Shown: positions 34,807 to 43,525, numbered from the stretch's first letter. The stretch: DNA of 64,000 bases from Pirellulales bacterium (GCA_033762255.1 JANRLT010000008.1:62001-126000), one strand, 5' to 3'. Program-made: numbers and translations. The notes: generated from the sequence alone by a model not told the origin.

Positions 34807-34869
34807 CCCCCCTCTGCACCTGTGGAATTTGCGAGTGGTCGCCTGTGGAGATTTTGCCCTAGAGGGGGG
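34807..34869. repeat. inverted repeat enclosing direct repeats
   Basis: CCCCCCTCT at 34807-34815 and AGAGGGGGG at 34861-34869 are perfect nine-base arms around a 45-base loop. The loop holds the two direct repeats listed separately. Confidence 0.45.
34819..34857. repeat. two iteron-like direct repeats
   Basis: CCTGTGGAATTTGC (34819-34832) and CCTGTGGAGATTTTGC (34842-34857), start-to-start spacing 23 bases, about two helical turns. Iterons of this kind bind replication initiators, but two copies are few. Confidence 0.4.
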
Positions 34870-35274
34870 GCTTCTGTTTTTGGGTGGAGTCCCGTTTGAG
34901 AAATTTTGCGCGTAGTGGGTGGCTACGTACCTTCCCCTTAGCGAACCGTGCGTTTTTCGCGGAATTGCCGGGAGATTCGCATCCTAGCAGAGCCTCGAAC
35001 GCATGCCGGTTATTGGCCCCGTCGTTTCCCTGGTTGTGATGTGCGAAAACAGGGATCGGGGGTTTTTGAGGTTGTTTTTTCGTGGCGGAAGATGGGCTGT
35101 CTGTTTCCTTCTTGCGTTGTATCCACGGGTTGGCCGAGGTTAATGGGGACAAGTCCTTGGCAACCGCAACCGCTAATTTGTGGAGGTGATTTTGACTGAA
35201 AAATGAAAGGCGTCAAGACAGGAATGATTAAACGTGGGTTGACGCTTTCTGTTTTTCGTGGAAATTGTTGGGGC

Positions 35275-35490
35275 ATGAAAAAGGATTTGCGGTTGGAATA
35301 CGAGGCGCTGGAGAGTGGTTGGAAGGCCGCGGCGGAGCGTCGTTGGAAGGAGGAGGGTTGTTTGGAAGCGGCGGATGCTTATCGCAAGATGCTGCGGCTG
35401 CACGGGGTTGAGGTTGAGGATGCCTGGAAGCAGGCGATTGAGCGGTTTCCGCCGCTGGATTTTGTGAAGGTGAGTAAAAGCGTTGTTTAG
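35275..35490 (+). CDS. small helical protein, unknown
   Basis: 71 residues from an ATG at 35275; a longer frame starts at 35203. It is helical and charged (KDLRLEYEALESGWKAAAER, CLEAADAYRKMLRLHGVEVE). The ribosome site is weak (GGGG). It ends 19 bases before the HTH gene and appears to open the plus-strand operon. Function unknown; it could be a small accessory of the replication module. Confidence 0.5.
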   Translation: MKKDLRLEYEALESGWKAAAERRWKEEGCLEAADAYRKMLRLHGVEVEDAWKQAIERFPPLDFVKVSKSVV

Positions 35491-35509
35491 CTGAAAAGGA
35501 GAGAAATCG

Positions 35510-35809
35510 ATGTTAAATGAGCAAGAAGCGCTCGACAGTCTGCGTCGGCTGAAGCCGGTCAAGGCCAAACGAATTGGTACGGATGCCCGAGGAGCGGCCC
35601 AGATTCTCGGAGTGGCACAATCAACCCTGGCAGAGTGGCAGCGTCAAGGCAAGGTGCCATTTTGCAAAATCGGCGGGAGAGTTTTCTATTCGCTTTCGGC
35701 CCTGAAAACCTGGCTGGCGGAACTCTGCAATCGGCGAGCGGCGGTGGAACTCGAACCCCGCCCAAAAGGCAAGAAGGCCAAGCGGAATCAACCGACGGGA
35801 ACTCAATAA
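35510..35809 (+). CDS. excisionase/MerR-like HTH DNA-binding protein
   Basis: 99 residues with AAAGGAG before the ATG. The core TDARGAAQILGVAQSTLAEW, then QRQGKVPFCKIGGRVFYSLSALKTWL is the helix-turn-helix 'HTH_17' excisionase fold (an AAxxLGVsxxTlxxW..G.iPxxxigrrvfy pattern). The basic tail (KGKKAKRNQPTG) could add DNA affinity. It may direct excision of the element or regulate the downstream primase gene, 25 bases away. Confidence 0.85.
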   Translation: MLNEQEALDSLRRLKPVKAKRIGTDARGAAQILGVAQSTLAEWQRQGKVPFCKIGGRVFYSLSALKTWLAELCNRRAAVELEPRPKGKKAKRNQPTGTQ

Positions 35810-35834
35810 ACCACATAAGCGAGGAAGAATTCTT

Positions 35835-38453
35835 ATGCAATTATACAACCGAGATAACGTTTTACGAACACAGCAGACCCTTTGCGAATCCGGCGGCACA
35901 TTTGAAATTCGGATACTTGATGGCGTGACCGCAAGCGATAAACGGAGCAAAGTTTATTCGGGTTATTTTGATTCTCCGCATGCAGCGGTGAATGCCCTGG
36001 CTGAGCAGCGATTTGTTTCGTGGAAGGGGTGCTATGTCACACCGAACCCAGTGAAACCCGACCTACTAGCCCGGGCGGTGAACAAATTTAAAAGCGGCAT
36101 TAAATCGGCCAGTGATAGCGATATTGTTTCACGTCGATGGTTACTGATTGACGTTGACCCAAAACGCCCGGCGGAAACTTCAAGCTCCGATGCCGAACAC
36201 GCGGCGGCGGCTGAAAGAATTAATGCTATCGACAATTGGCTCTGGGAAAGATTCCAGTACCCGCCCGCGATCGTGGCGGATAGTAGCAACGGTGCCCATG
36301 CCCTCTATAGAATCGACCTGCCCGCCGATGATGACGGGATAATTAAGAAAGTGCTAAAAGCAATTGCCCACGAATGGGACGATGAAACTTGCAAGGTGGA
36401 TTGCAGCGTTTTTAACCCCGCGAGAATCTGGCGGCTATACGGCACGATAACTTGCAAAGGAGACTCAGACGGAGACAAGCTCACACCCGCCCGACCTTGG
36501 CGAACAAGCAAGATTCTAGTTCGGCCCGATGCCTTGCGAGTGGTAACTCGTGAGCAATTGGAGGCGGTAGCAGCACTTGCCCCACAGCCCCAGCAACCGG
36601 CCCCACAGGCCCGGGTGAACGGCTATCGTGGTAATAGGCAGTTTGACCTGGACGCCCTCTTGGCACGTGCTCCGTTTGAAATACGCGGCCCACAGCCCTA
36701 CCAAGGTGGCTCTAAGTGGATCATGCCCGTGTGCCCGCGCAACCCGGAGCATAACAAGGGCGAAGCGTTTATCATTCGGCGACCGGATGGAACCATTCAA
36801 GCCGGATGCCAGCATAACAGTTGCCAGCAATTCGGCTGGCATGATTTACGGGACATTCTGGACCCGGGCTGGCGCGAACGCAAAGCCGACCGGCAAACAA
36901 GCGGGGCTTGGAAAGATGCGGCCAATGGCCGGGTAAATGGCAAGCCCTACAACGCCCCCCCTCTGCGGGCAATCCCGCCGGATAGCGGCTGGGTGCCGTT
37001 TCCTGCGGGGGCTTTGCCGAAAAATGCCCGCGATTATGTGCGGGAACAAGCCGAGCAAATTCAGTGCGACGAAGCGTATTTGGCTTTGCCCCTCTTGGCT
37101 CTGGCGGGGAGTGCAATCGGGGCAACGCGGCGGCTACGATTAACCCCAAGCTGGACGGTCCCCCCGATACTTTGGGTGGCCGTACTCGGGGAGAGCGGAC
37201 GCAAGAAAAGCCCGGCCCTAATCGCAATAAAAAATCTGGTTATGAAGCGACAGGAAAAGGAGTTTCGGGATTTTGAACAGCATGAAAGCGAATTTCAGGA
37301 ACATCAAATACGCTACGAAAAGGAGCTTGCGGCGTGGAAGAAAAATACCAAACAGGATGGCGAACCGCCCCCCACTAAGCCCAAGGCCCCGATAGCCCGG
37401 CGGTATTTGGTGGAAGATTGCACGCTGGAAACACTTGCCAAAATCCTCAAGGAAAATCCCCGGGGGGTGCTGCGATACAGTGAGGAACTGGGAAGCTGGC
37501 TCTCGTTTGGCGAATACAAAAAAGATTCGCGGGGCGACCTAAACAGGTGGCTTAGTTTGTGGAATGGCGACAGCGTAACAATCGACCGCTCAAGCCACTC
37601 GCAACGGACAACGCACATTCCGCAAACGGCGATTAGTATTTTTGGTGGAACGCAACCCGAGACGCTGGCGGCGACGTTTGGGCGGCAGGAACTGGCCAGC
37701 GGATTAGCGGCCAGACTGCTATTCTGTCAGCCCCCGGCCCGCCTAAGCGTTTGGCTGGACGATTACCCGCCCCTGCAATTTGAGCAACCCATACGGGAGC
37801 GAATTCGGGACTTGCAAGATTTGGAATTCAAAAACGGGGGGCAGTTTGAACCCCACGATTTTGGCGGAACAGACTTGGTGATTCACGCCCCCGAACCCAG
37901 CGACGGCGAAAATGAGCCAGTGGAGCTGGTTTTTTCCGATGATGCCAAGCCGATTTGGCGGGATTTTTATAACGCCCACAATCGGGAGACGTTTGACCTC
38001 TCGGGGAACTTGGCGGCGGCGTTTAGTAAGCTGGAAGCATACGCCCCCAGGCTAGCCCTCATCTTACAATTGATCAGTAATCCCCAGGCCCGGGAAGTTG
38101 GCAAGCATGCCCTCTTGGCGGCTATTCGTTTGGTTGAGTGGTTTAAGCATGAGGCAACGCGGCTGTACGGGCAACTGTCCCTCAGCCCAGAGCAACGGGA
38201 AACACAACAGACAATCTCGCTAATTCAGCGGCGCGGGGGACGTATAACCCACCGGGAGCTAATGCGGCGGGATAAGCGATTTGAGACAGCGGAAGCGGCG
38301 GAAAGCTTTTTGCAGCAATTGGTCGATGGCGGATTAGGGCTTTGGGAACCGGTGCCCCCAGGCCCCAAGGGTGGCCGACCGGCACGTGAATTTGTGTTAG
38401 CACAAGAGGTTACAGCCCCCCCCTCAAATCCTGCCCAAGCGGGGATGCGGTGA
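35835..38453 (+). CDS. element replication protein: primase-like N-terminus plus DUF3987 helicase-like domain
   Basis: 872 residues. The N-terminal third has the archaeo-eukaryotic-primase-like pattern LLIDVDPKRP (about 103-112), VADSSNGAHALY (147-158), and DCSVFNPARIWRLYG, matching AEP/primpol proteins of mobile elements. A small zinc-binding segment with C300, H306, C325 and C330 follows (PVCPRNPEHNK, AGCQHNSCQ). From about 380 on is a DUF3987-type domain with GESGRKKSP (452-460, Walker A-like), VLRYSEELGSWLS (Walker B-like) and SIFGGTQPETLA. Such fusions initiate replication of plasmids, satellites and integrative elements. It overlaps the next gene by four bases. Confidence 0.85.
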   Translation: MQLYNRDNVLRTQQTLCESGGTFEIRILDGVTASDKRSKVYSGYFDSPHAAVNALAEQRFVSWKGCYVTPNPVKPDLLARAVNKFKSGIKSASDSDIVSRRWLLIDVDPKRPAETSSSDAEHAAAAERINAIDNWLWERFQYPPAIVADSSNGAHALYRIDLPADDDGIIKKVLKAIAHEWDDETCKVDCSVFNPARIWRLYGTITCKGDSDGDKLTPARPWRTSKILVRPDALRVVTREQLEAVAALAPQPQQPAPQARVNGYRGNRQFDLDALLARAPFEIRGPQPYQGGSKWIMPVCPRNPEHNKGEAFIIRRPDGTIQAGCQHNSCQQFGWHDLRDILDPGWRERKADRQTSGAWKDAANGRVNGKPYNAPPLRAIPPDSGWVPFPAGALPKNARDYVREQAEQIQCDEAYLALPLLALAGSAIGATRRLRLTPSWTVPPILWVAVLGESGRKKSPALIAIKNLVMKRQEKEFRDFEQHESEFQEHQIRYEKELAAWKKNTKQDGEPPPTKPKAPIARRYLVEDCTLETLAKILKENPRGVLRYSEELGSWLSFGEYKKDSRGDLNRWLSLWNGDSVTIDRSSHSQRTTHIPQTAISIFGGTQPETLAATFGRQELASGLAARLLFCQPPARLSVWLDDYPPLQFEQPIRERIRDLQDLEFKNGGQFEPHDFGGTDLVIHAPEPSDGENEPVELVFSDDAKPIWRDFYNAHNRETFDLSGNLAAAFSKLEAYAPRLALILQLISNPQAREVGKHALLAAIRLVEWFKHEATRLYGQLSLSPEQRETQQTISLIQRRGGRITHRELMRRDKRFETAEAAESFLQQLVDGGLGLWEPVPPGPKGGRPAREFVLAQEVTAPPSNPAQAGMR

Positions 38454-38493
38454 CACAACCCCATGATTTGGCCGAGTTTAGGGGTTGTGTCAC
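38450..38493. repeat. inverted repeat GTGACACAACC, copy 1
   Basis: GTGACACAACCCC (38450-38462) and GGGGTTGTGTCAC (38481-38493), perfect 13-base arms and 18-base spacer. A second, related copy lies at 39022-39066. Recognition site for recombinase, integrase or replication initiator is the likely use. Confidence 0.75.
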
Positions 38494-38686
38494 TGTCATC
38501 CATGGTAGTGATCCTAAAAACGATGTCCCCGAAAACCTGGATGATTCCCTGGATGATGCCAATTTCGAGCTTGCCAAGTTGGGGTACCTGGATGATCAAG
38601 ATACAGCAGAGGAAGTAAAGGCATTTGTGGATGAACTTGAATTTTACAAGTGCCAGCCCCCAGCACGGGAAATTTTGGCAATCTAA
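38450..38686 (+). CDS. small acidic protein overlapping the primase gene
   Basis: 78 residues; its GTG start at 38450 overlaps the upstream stop codon in a GTGA, which implies coupled translation. It is acidic (DPKNDVPENLDDSLDDANFE). Its first codons lie inside the left arm of an inverted repeat (38450-38493), so a stem in the mRNA would sit on its start. No family is recognised. It may be a real small gene or part of a regulatory repeat region. Confidence 0.5.
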   Translation: MTQPHDLAEFRGCVTVIHGSDPKNDVPENLDDSLDDANFELAKLGYLDDQDTAEEVKAFVDELEFYKCQPPAREILAI

Positions 38687-39116
38687 ATGCCCCGAAATCG
38701 TGGGGAGAAGATAATGGGTTATTTGACTCGGGAAACATAGGTAGTGATTAAGGGCAGGATAGTGTGTGCCTGGCAATTTGCTACTTAACCGATAGAATTG
38801 GGTAATGAGCAAGCACCCCCCCCGACTATCGCTGAACAGTTGAAATCGGCCAATAGTGCCGTTGGCCGCGCAAGGTACAGAATCGCGATTGATGCCCAGA
38901 TAGCGCATAAAAACGCTATCACGATCTTGTAACGGTGAACGGGGACTGATTTGAGACTCACTAGAGCGATTAACCAAAACACTCGTATCGGTGATGACAA
39001 ACCAAAGCAATCACAGACTCGGTGACACAACCTCATAATACTGGGGAAATACTAAGGTTGTGTCACGGTCACGCTTAACAAACATTCCAAAAACCAATTT
39101 TCGTAGCGAGCAAAAA
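38687..39116. other. stretch between the small acidic gene and the integrase gene
   Basis: About 430 bases with no supported gene. Its only clear feature is the second GTGACACAACC inverted repeat at 39022-39066, just before the integrase start. The opposite-strand frame over 38785-39036 has no ribosome site. Confidence 0.45.
39022..39066. repeat. inverted repeat GTGACACAACC, copy 2
   Basis: GTGACACAACCT (39022-39033) and AGGTTGTGTCAC (39055-39066), perfect 12-base arms and 21-base spacer. The 11-base core equals that of the copy at 38450-38493, so the core occurs four times as two head-to-head pairs, 50 bases before the chosen integrase start. Confidence 0.75.
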
Positions 39117-40391
39117 ATGGCCAGTGTCCAAAGAATGGCAAACGGAGCTTTTCGGGTGCAATTTGTGATGCCAGACCGTAGTAGAAGCTCACTTAACCTG
39201 GGTGGGGTACCAGAGCGTTTTGCTAATAAAATGGCGGAGCATATCGACGAAATCCTACACAGTCGTAAAAAGGGATACCCCTTAGCCCGCGACACAATCG
39301 CCTGGATCAGGGAATTAACTCCTGAAATAAGGGAAAAGCTCTCAGCCGTGGGGTTGCTCGAAAAGACTTCCGACATACATCTGGGACCGTTTGTCAGACA
39401 ATATATCGAGAAGCGAACAGACCTTAAATGGCGAAGCCGAAATAACTTGGAACAGGCGGCAGGTTGCTTGATTCAATTTTTTGGGGAGCAATGCTTGCTC
39501 TCTGAAATTACCGATGCAAAAGCCGTGGAATACTCCATTTGGTTGAGGGGAAAACGTGGACTTTCGAAGGCGACCGCGAACCGTCATACAGCCCGAGCCA
39601 AGCAGTTTTTCATTCATGCGGTGAAAGATAAATTGCTATCCGAGAATCCATTCACACAATTTAAGAAGCTCAAGGTGCGCTCGAACCCAGAACGCGCCTA
39701 TTTTATAGACCGCCCCACATACGAAAAACTGTTAGCCAATTGTCCGAATCAAAGGTGGCGGGCAATTTTAGCATTTGCCCGCATAGCTGGTTGCCGGATT
39801 GATAGTGAAATTAAGCGCATGACCTGGGGTGACATTCACTGGCAATCAGGGAAAGTGTTAATCTATTCCCCCAAAACTGAACATCACGAAGGGCAAGATA
39901 AACGCTGGGTACCTTTATTTCCTGAATTGCGTGCCGAGCTAGAACTTCTATTTGAGGAACACGGCAAGCCCGCTAAACGCCCCACGCAGAGCGTATTCGG
40001 TTCATCCCCCGAGGATTGCAAGAATTTACGAACGCAATTTACCCGCATTATTTCGCGGGCAGGATTGATTCCCTGGCCCAAGCCATTCGTGAACTTGCGA
40101 GCGAGCAGAATCCGGGAACTCAAAGAAACCACCCCCGCCTGGAAAGTTGATAAATGGTGCGGGCACTCAGGGGAAGTGTCGGAGGAATTCTATCTTACTT
40201 TACACGATTCCGATTTTTTAGAAGCAGCAAATGTCTGTGCATTTTCTGACGAACTTATAGACTCGCATGGTATCCGACCAAGCGAGTACCAAAAAGAAAA
40301 CCCCGCGTTTTGCGGGGTATTGGACTCTATTGGATATTATACAAACGTGCAGGTACCCCTACGGGGATTCGAACCCCGGTTTTCGGGCTGA
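39117..40391 (+). CDS. tyrosine recombinase (phage-type integrase)
   Basis: About 424 residues from the ATG at 39117; the open frame reaches 39060, but the earlier start would lie in the inverted repeat. An N-terminal arm/SAM-like domain (DLKWRSRNNLEQAAGCLIQF) precedes the catalytic domain with AGCRIDSEIKRMTWGDI (Arg box I, about R227), K near 253 (SPKTEHH), NLRASR (box II Arg328; the usual His three before is Val, as in some planctomycete integrases), WCGHSG (His350) and SEEFYLTL (Tyr359 nucleophile). Its last codons are read from tRNA-Glu sequence (VQVPLRGFEPRFSG). It integrates the island in that tRNA gene. Confidence 0.9.
   Translation: MASVQRMANGAFRVQFVMPDRSRSSLNLGGVPERFANKMAEHIDEILHSRKKGYPLARDTIAWIRELTPEIREKLSAVGLLEKTSDIHLGPFVRQYIEKRTDLKWRSRNNLEQAAGCLIQFFGEQCLLSEITDAKAVEYSIWLRGKRGLSKATANRHTARAKQFFIHAVKDKLLSENPFTQFKKLKVRSNPERAYFIDRPTYEKLLANCPNQRWRAILAFARIAGCRIDSEIKRMTWGDIHWQSGKVLIYSPKTEHHEGQDKRWVPLFPELRAELELLFEEHGKPAKRPTQSVFGSSPEDCKNLRTQFTRIISRAGLIPWPKPFVNLRASRIRELKETTPAWKVDKWCGHSGEVSEEFYLTLHDSDFLEAANVCAFSDELIDSHGIRPSEYQKENPAFCGVLDSIGYYTNVQVPLRGFEPRFSG
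40291..40319 (-). terminator. tRNA-Glu terminator embedded in the integrase gene
   Basis: Read leftward, ACCCCGC and GCGGGGT form a seven-base stem with a short AAAAC-type loop followed by TTTTCTTTTT, a textbook rho-independent terminator 35 bases beyond the tRNA-Glu 3' end. It is antisense to the last codons of the integrase (ENPAFCGV). The element side of the junction therefore supplies the terminator for the host tRNA. Confidence 0.82.
40354..40391. other. probable attachment site (attR-like) in the tRNA-Glu 3' end
   Basis: The overlap of integrase gene and tRNA 3' half is the standard place of an island attachment core; the exact core cannot be defined without the other end. I looked for a second copy of the segment TACCCCTACGGGGATTCGAA to the left in the window and did not see one. 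Confidence 0.6.
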
Positions 40392-40426
40392 GAACCCGAC
40401 GTCCTGGGCCTCTAGACGATAGGGGC
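40354..40426 (-). tRNA. tRNA-Glu (anticodon CTC)
   Basis: 73 bases without encoded CCA. The acceptor GCCCCTA pairs with TAGGGGT (first pair G-T), the anticodon stem TCGGG/CCCGA holds loop TTCTCAG with anticodon CTC, and the T arm is CGGGG-TTCGAAT-CCCCG. It reads codon GAG. Its 3' half lies inside the 3' end of the integrase gene (up to 40391), which marks the attachment site. Confidence 0.93.
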
Positions 40427-40572
40427 GTCTTGGCCAGTGTAATCCATCATTTTCTCATTTTTGACGGGTTTGTCAATTGGTGGATAGGGACCGCAAAGAT
40501 GAAAAATTATTTGCCACGACGCGTCCCCACTGAACGAGAAGCCGAGCCGCGGGCCCGACGCCAAACGCCGAT

Positions 40573-42132
40573 TTATTCGTTCGCATTTGGCAATTTAGCG
40601 CGAATTTCGTTAAGCATCCGGTCCAGACCGCCGCTAATGTATTTTGAAAGGGGCTCTTTGTTTTTTTCCTCGAGTTGTTTGCGAAACGTCTCTAGCTGCA
40701 CCCAAGCGGCGGTGAAAGGTTGCTGCTGGTTTTGGTTAAAGGCGATGATCGCCTCCCCCGCTAATCCGTAGTAGTGATCGTAATCATTGGGCTCGGCGGC
40801 CAGATCGTGAAAATAGCCCTGGGCAAGGACCCATTCGTTGGCCTGCAGGTGCAGGTAGGCCAACTGCCGCTTGGCGTTATTAACCGCGGTTTTATCTTCG
40901 GGAAAATACTTGATGACATCCCGCCACGCCTGGGGGTTGGCGCCACTTTCGTACATGCGGGCGTATTCCAACTGTTCCTGCGCGCTCGCCAGTTTTACTG
41001 TCCGTTCGGCGCGGCCCGGCGTGTCCAGCAGGTTCCGCTCGCGCGTTAAATATGCTCCCAACATGCCCGCTAAAAGCGCAATCCCGCTCACCCAGACGAT
41101 CCAGCGGCGGGGATTTTCCCGCTTTAATAACATTGCCTGGGTTTGCATGACTTCGGCCAACTGCTGGGTGGCGGCCAGGCGGGCGTCGGAGATCGCGGTT
41201 AATTCCGTGCTATTCCATTCATTCCAATCCTCCGACCAGGAGGTCGTGTCCAACTCGCGGTACAGCGCGCGCAAATCCAGCAGCACCCCCCGCGGCGATT
41301 GGTAGCGTTCGTCGGGGTTTTTGGCCAGCATTTTGTGAATGATGCGGCACAACCCGACGGGCAGGTCGGGGCGGATGGTTTCCAGGCGTTCGGGGGGGGT
41401 CTTGAGGTGTTGAACGGCGACACTTAGGGCGTTTTCGCCGCGAAACGGGGGGTTGCCCGTCAGTAAATGAAACATGGTCACGCCCAGCGAATAGATATCG
41501 CTGCGAGGGTCGAGCGCGCGGCCCTCTACCTGTTCGGGGCTCATGTACAAGGGGGTGCCCATGGTAACGCCGATCTGGGTCAAATTGAGCGCGGCGGCCT
41601 GATCGCCGGTCACAATGCGCGCCAGTCCAAAGTCGGCGACTTTGACGTCTCCCTGGGGAGATAGCAAGATATTTTCGGGCTTGATGTCGCGATGGACGAT
41701 TCCCTGGTCGGCGGCTTTGGTAAGGGAGGCGCAGGTCTGGCGAAAAATCGCCAGGGCCACGGGTAATTCGGGAACTCCCCGCCGCAACAAATATTCGCGC
41801 AGGTTCAGCCCCGGCACATACTCCTGGGCGATATAATGCAAGCCCTCTTGGCAGCCGACTTCGTAGATTTGGACGATATTGGCATGGACCAGGGCGGCGG
41901 CGGCGCGGGCTTCGTTTTGAAAGCGTTTGACATAACTTTGATCCGCCGCGAGATCCCGTTTGAGAATTTTCAGGGCGATCTGCCGACCCAGGGAAGATTG
42001 CTCCGCCAGATAAACTTCGGCCATGGCTCCCCTGCCCAGGCGACGCAAGATGTGATAATCGCCCAGGCGGCGGCCGGAGAGATCCGGCTCGGGCGTGGCT
42101 GCATGGGGGGGAGAGAGGGCGCGTTCGGTCAT
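40573..42132 (-). CDS. membrane-anchored Ser/Thr protein kinase
   Basis: 519 residues. Kinase domain about 25-290: glycine loop LGRGAMAEVY (32-41), catalytic Lys55 (IALKIL), HRDIKPEN (147-154), DFG (167-169), GTPLYMSPEQ and the SDIYSLGVTMFHLLTG helix. A membrane helix (WIVWVSGIALLAGMLGAY, about 344-361) leads to a helical outer part with TPR-like repeats (LAYLHLQANEWVLAQGYFHD). It phosphorylates Ser/Thr on unknown proteins, with the sensor part outside the cytoplasm. It is a typical planctomycete kinase, monocistronic, outside the island. Confidence 0.92.
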   Translation of the reverse strand: MTERALSPPHAATPEPDLSGRRLGDYHILRRLGRGAMAEVYLAEQSSLGRQIALKILKRDLAADQSYVKRFQNEARAAAALVHANIVQIYEVGCQEGLHYIAQEYVPGLNLREYLLRRGVPELPVALAIFRQTCASLTKAADQGIVHRDIKPENILLSPQGDVKVADFGLARIVTGDQAAALNLTQIGVTMGTPLYMSPEQVEGRALDPRSDIYSLGVTMFHLLTGNPPFRGENALSVAVQHLKTPPERLETIRPDLPVGLCRIIHKMLAKNPDERYQSPRGVLLDLRALYRELDTTSWSEDWNEWNSTELTAISDARLAATQQLAEVMQTQAMLLKRENPRRWIVWVSGIALLAGMLGAYLTRERNLLDTPGRAERTVKLASAQEQLEYARMYESGANPQAWRDVIKYFPEDKTAVNNAKRQLAYLHLQANEWVLAQGYFHDLAAEPNDYDHYYGLAGEAIIAFNQNQQQPFTAAWVQLETFRKQLEEKNKEPLSKYISGGLDRMLNEIRAKLPNANE

Positions 42133-42676
42133 AATTGATGGTCAGCGATACAAAATTTGGGGGGTGCGGGGTCGAGGCCCCCCGTGCCGTTAATGGGCAC
42201 AACTGCCGCTAACGGGCACACGTGTCAGGTGGGTTTGTTGGCTAATGCCGACAGGATGGCAAATCCGCGAACTCCCGGGTGTGCTAGGGAATATCCCCAT
42301 ATCGTATTAGTATGGGCCAAAGGGCGGGGAATGGCAATCTGGATTTCACCACCAATGTCCGCCGAACCAGCAGCCAATAAAAGTTAAAAAACCGTTATTC
42401 TCGCAGCCGCCCGCCTTTAGCAAATCCTGGCTAAATGTCGGACAAGGTCAAAAGTCCGGGGCGAACCCGTTCCCCCGCGGCGACATCGCATAAAATAGCC
42501 GCTCATTGGTAGCCAAGATATGATCCAAGGGCCGAATTGAGATCCACGGGGGATCCCCTATCACGGCAATACGGCGGGAGGATTGGGCCTTGTCTTTGAT
42601 GATAGGCTGACGATAATAACAGGTTGTGGCAAAAGAGTTACTAAGGGGGCGATTGCCACGCTAAAGCCGGCGAGAT
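42133..42676. other. intergenic region with a short direct repeat
   Basis: About 540 bases without gene between the kinase start and tRNA-Gln. Two near-identical units, TGCCGTTAATGGGCACA and TGCCGCTAACGGGCACA, lie back to back near 42185-42222. Promoters for the kinase must lie near 42133-42200. Nothing else is recognised. Confidence 0.4.
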
Positions 42677-42747
42677 TGGGGTATGGTGTAACGGCAGCAC
42701 GACTGGCTCTGAACCAGTTAGTCTAGGTTCGAATCCTAGTACCCCAA
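42677..42747 (+). tRNA. tRNA-Gln (anticodon CTG)
   Basis: 71 bases, no encoded CCA. Acceptor TGGGGTA pairs with TACCCCA, the anticodon stem ACTGG/CCAGT holds loop CTCTGAA with anticodon CTG, and the T arm is CTAGG-TTCGAAT-CCTAG. It reads CAG. Confidence 0.93.
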
Positions 42748-42978
42748 GTTAATTAAGCGACAACTCCTAGCTGCGCACGTTGGACATTCTATTGTGTTAT
42801 CTCCCCCGGCATTCCGCTCATTGGTTTGCGTCTATTATTCACGAAACTTTTTAATGTCTTAGGCAATCGTCCAGAATCTCGCCTCGTATGGTTATGCAGG
42901 ATGCTAGAACAATCGTGGAATGGTAGGGCGCAGCGTCGCGGCAGTACTGCCTGCCCCATCAGAGCAATATAGCTCCGC

Positions 42979-43380
42979 TTAGGGGCGAAAAATGGTAACT
43001 CCTTGGGGATAATGGCAGATCCATAATTCTTCTTCTTGCAGGGCCACGGTTTGGGCAATTTCGCGGCCTAATTGTTGAATTGTGTTTTGCAAAAACTCAG
43101 CGGAGTCTTCTTTGTGGCCGGGGAAAAATATTCGGACAACCAGCGTCCGCTCTTGATAAGCGTGCTCGCCCCGAAACGCGCCGTCAACTTCGTAGAGCGA
43201 AAATCCATCCAATTCCGCTGTTTCCGGGGAGGCGGCTTCCCCCTCCTCGGCATTTTGCCGCGAGAGTTTATTTTCTAAAAAACGATACAGGTCGGAGAGA
43301 TGTTGTAGTTTCTTGGGAACGTATATTTCCACGCACTGAAGCACGGTATGGGTAAATTGCACGGGGGGTGGCTGGGGCAT
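42979..43380 (-). CDS. unknown conserved-looking protein
   Basis: 133 residues beginning MPQPPPVQFTHTVLQCVEIY. The pattern of alternating beta and alpha with a central ETAELDGFSLYEVDGAFRGE and the end LWICHYPQGVTIFRP looks like a folded domain, but I do not recognise the family. It is divergent from the FAD/Rieske gene. Confidence 0.6.
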   Translation of the reverse strand: MPQPPPVQFTHTVLQCVEIYVPKKLQHLSDLYRFLENKLSRQNAEEGEAASPETAELDGFSLYEVDGAFRGEHAYQERTLVVRIFFPGHKEDSAEFLQNTIQQLGREIAQTVALQEEELWICHYPQGVTIFRP

Positions 43381-43525
43381 GTCTTACTCGATTGTAGGAG
43401 AATTTGTAACGGCATTGCACATCACATGCCAGGAACGGAAAATTTTGAAAGCAGGATTGGCATATAAGCTGCACGCTGGGCAAGCAAGGTGTTCCTCGAT
43501 GCTTACGGATACAAAGGAAGGCTTT

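Larger units (their letters stand above)
34531..35274. other. divergent region between the two element operons; candidate origin or control region
   Basis: About 740 bases between the minus-strand AAA operon and the plus-strand replication operon. Frames crossing it have poor starts (one begins with TTG) and no domain. It holds a nine-base-arm inverted repeat (34807-34869) enclosing two related direct repeats (34819-34857), and a small stem GTCCGA/TCGGAC near 34675-34695. Position and repeats suggest divergent promoters and possibly the element origin. Confidence 0.4.

Noticed and set aside
34859-35152. 97-residue frame on the minus strand
   Set aside because: It starts with TTG, has no ribosome site and no recognised fold; it lies in a repeat-bearing control region.
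38785-39036. 83-residue minus-strand frame
   Set aside because: No ribosome site, hydrophobic low-complexity composition, overlaps the inverted repeat.
29262-40391. Conjugation machinery that would make this an integrative conjugative element
   Set aside because: No relaxase, coupling protein or type IV secretion gene was recognised, so I call it an integrated island or satellite-like element only.
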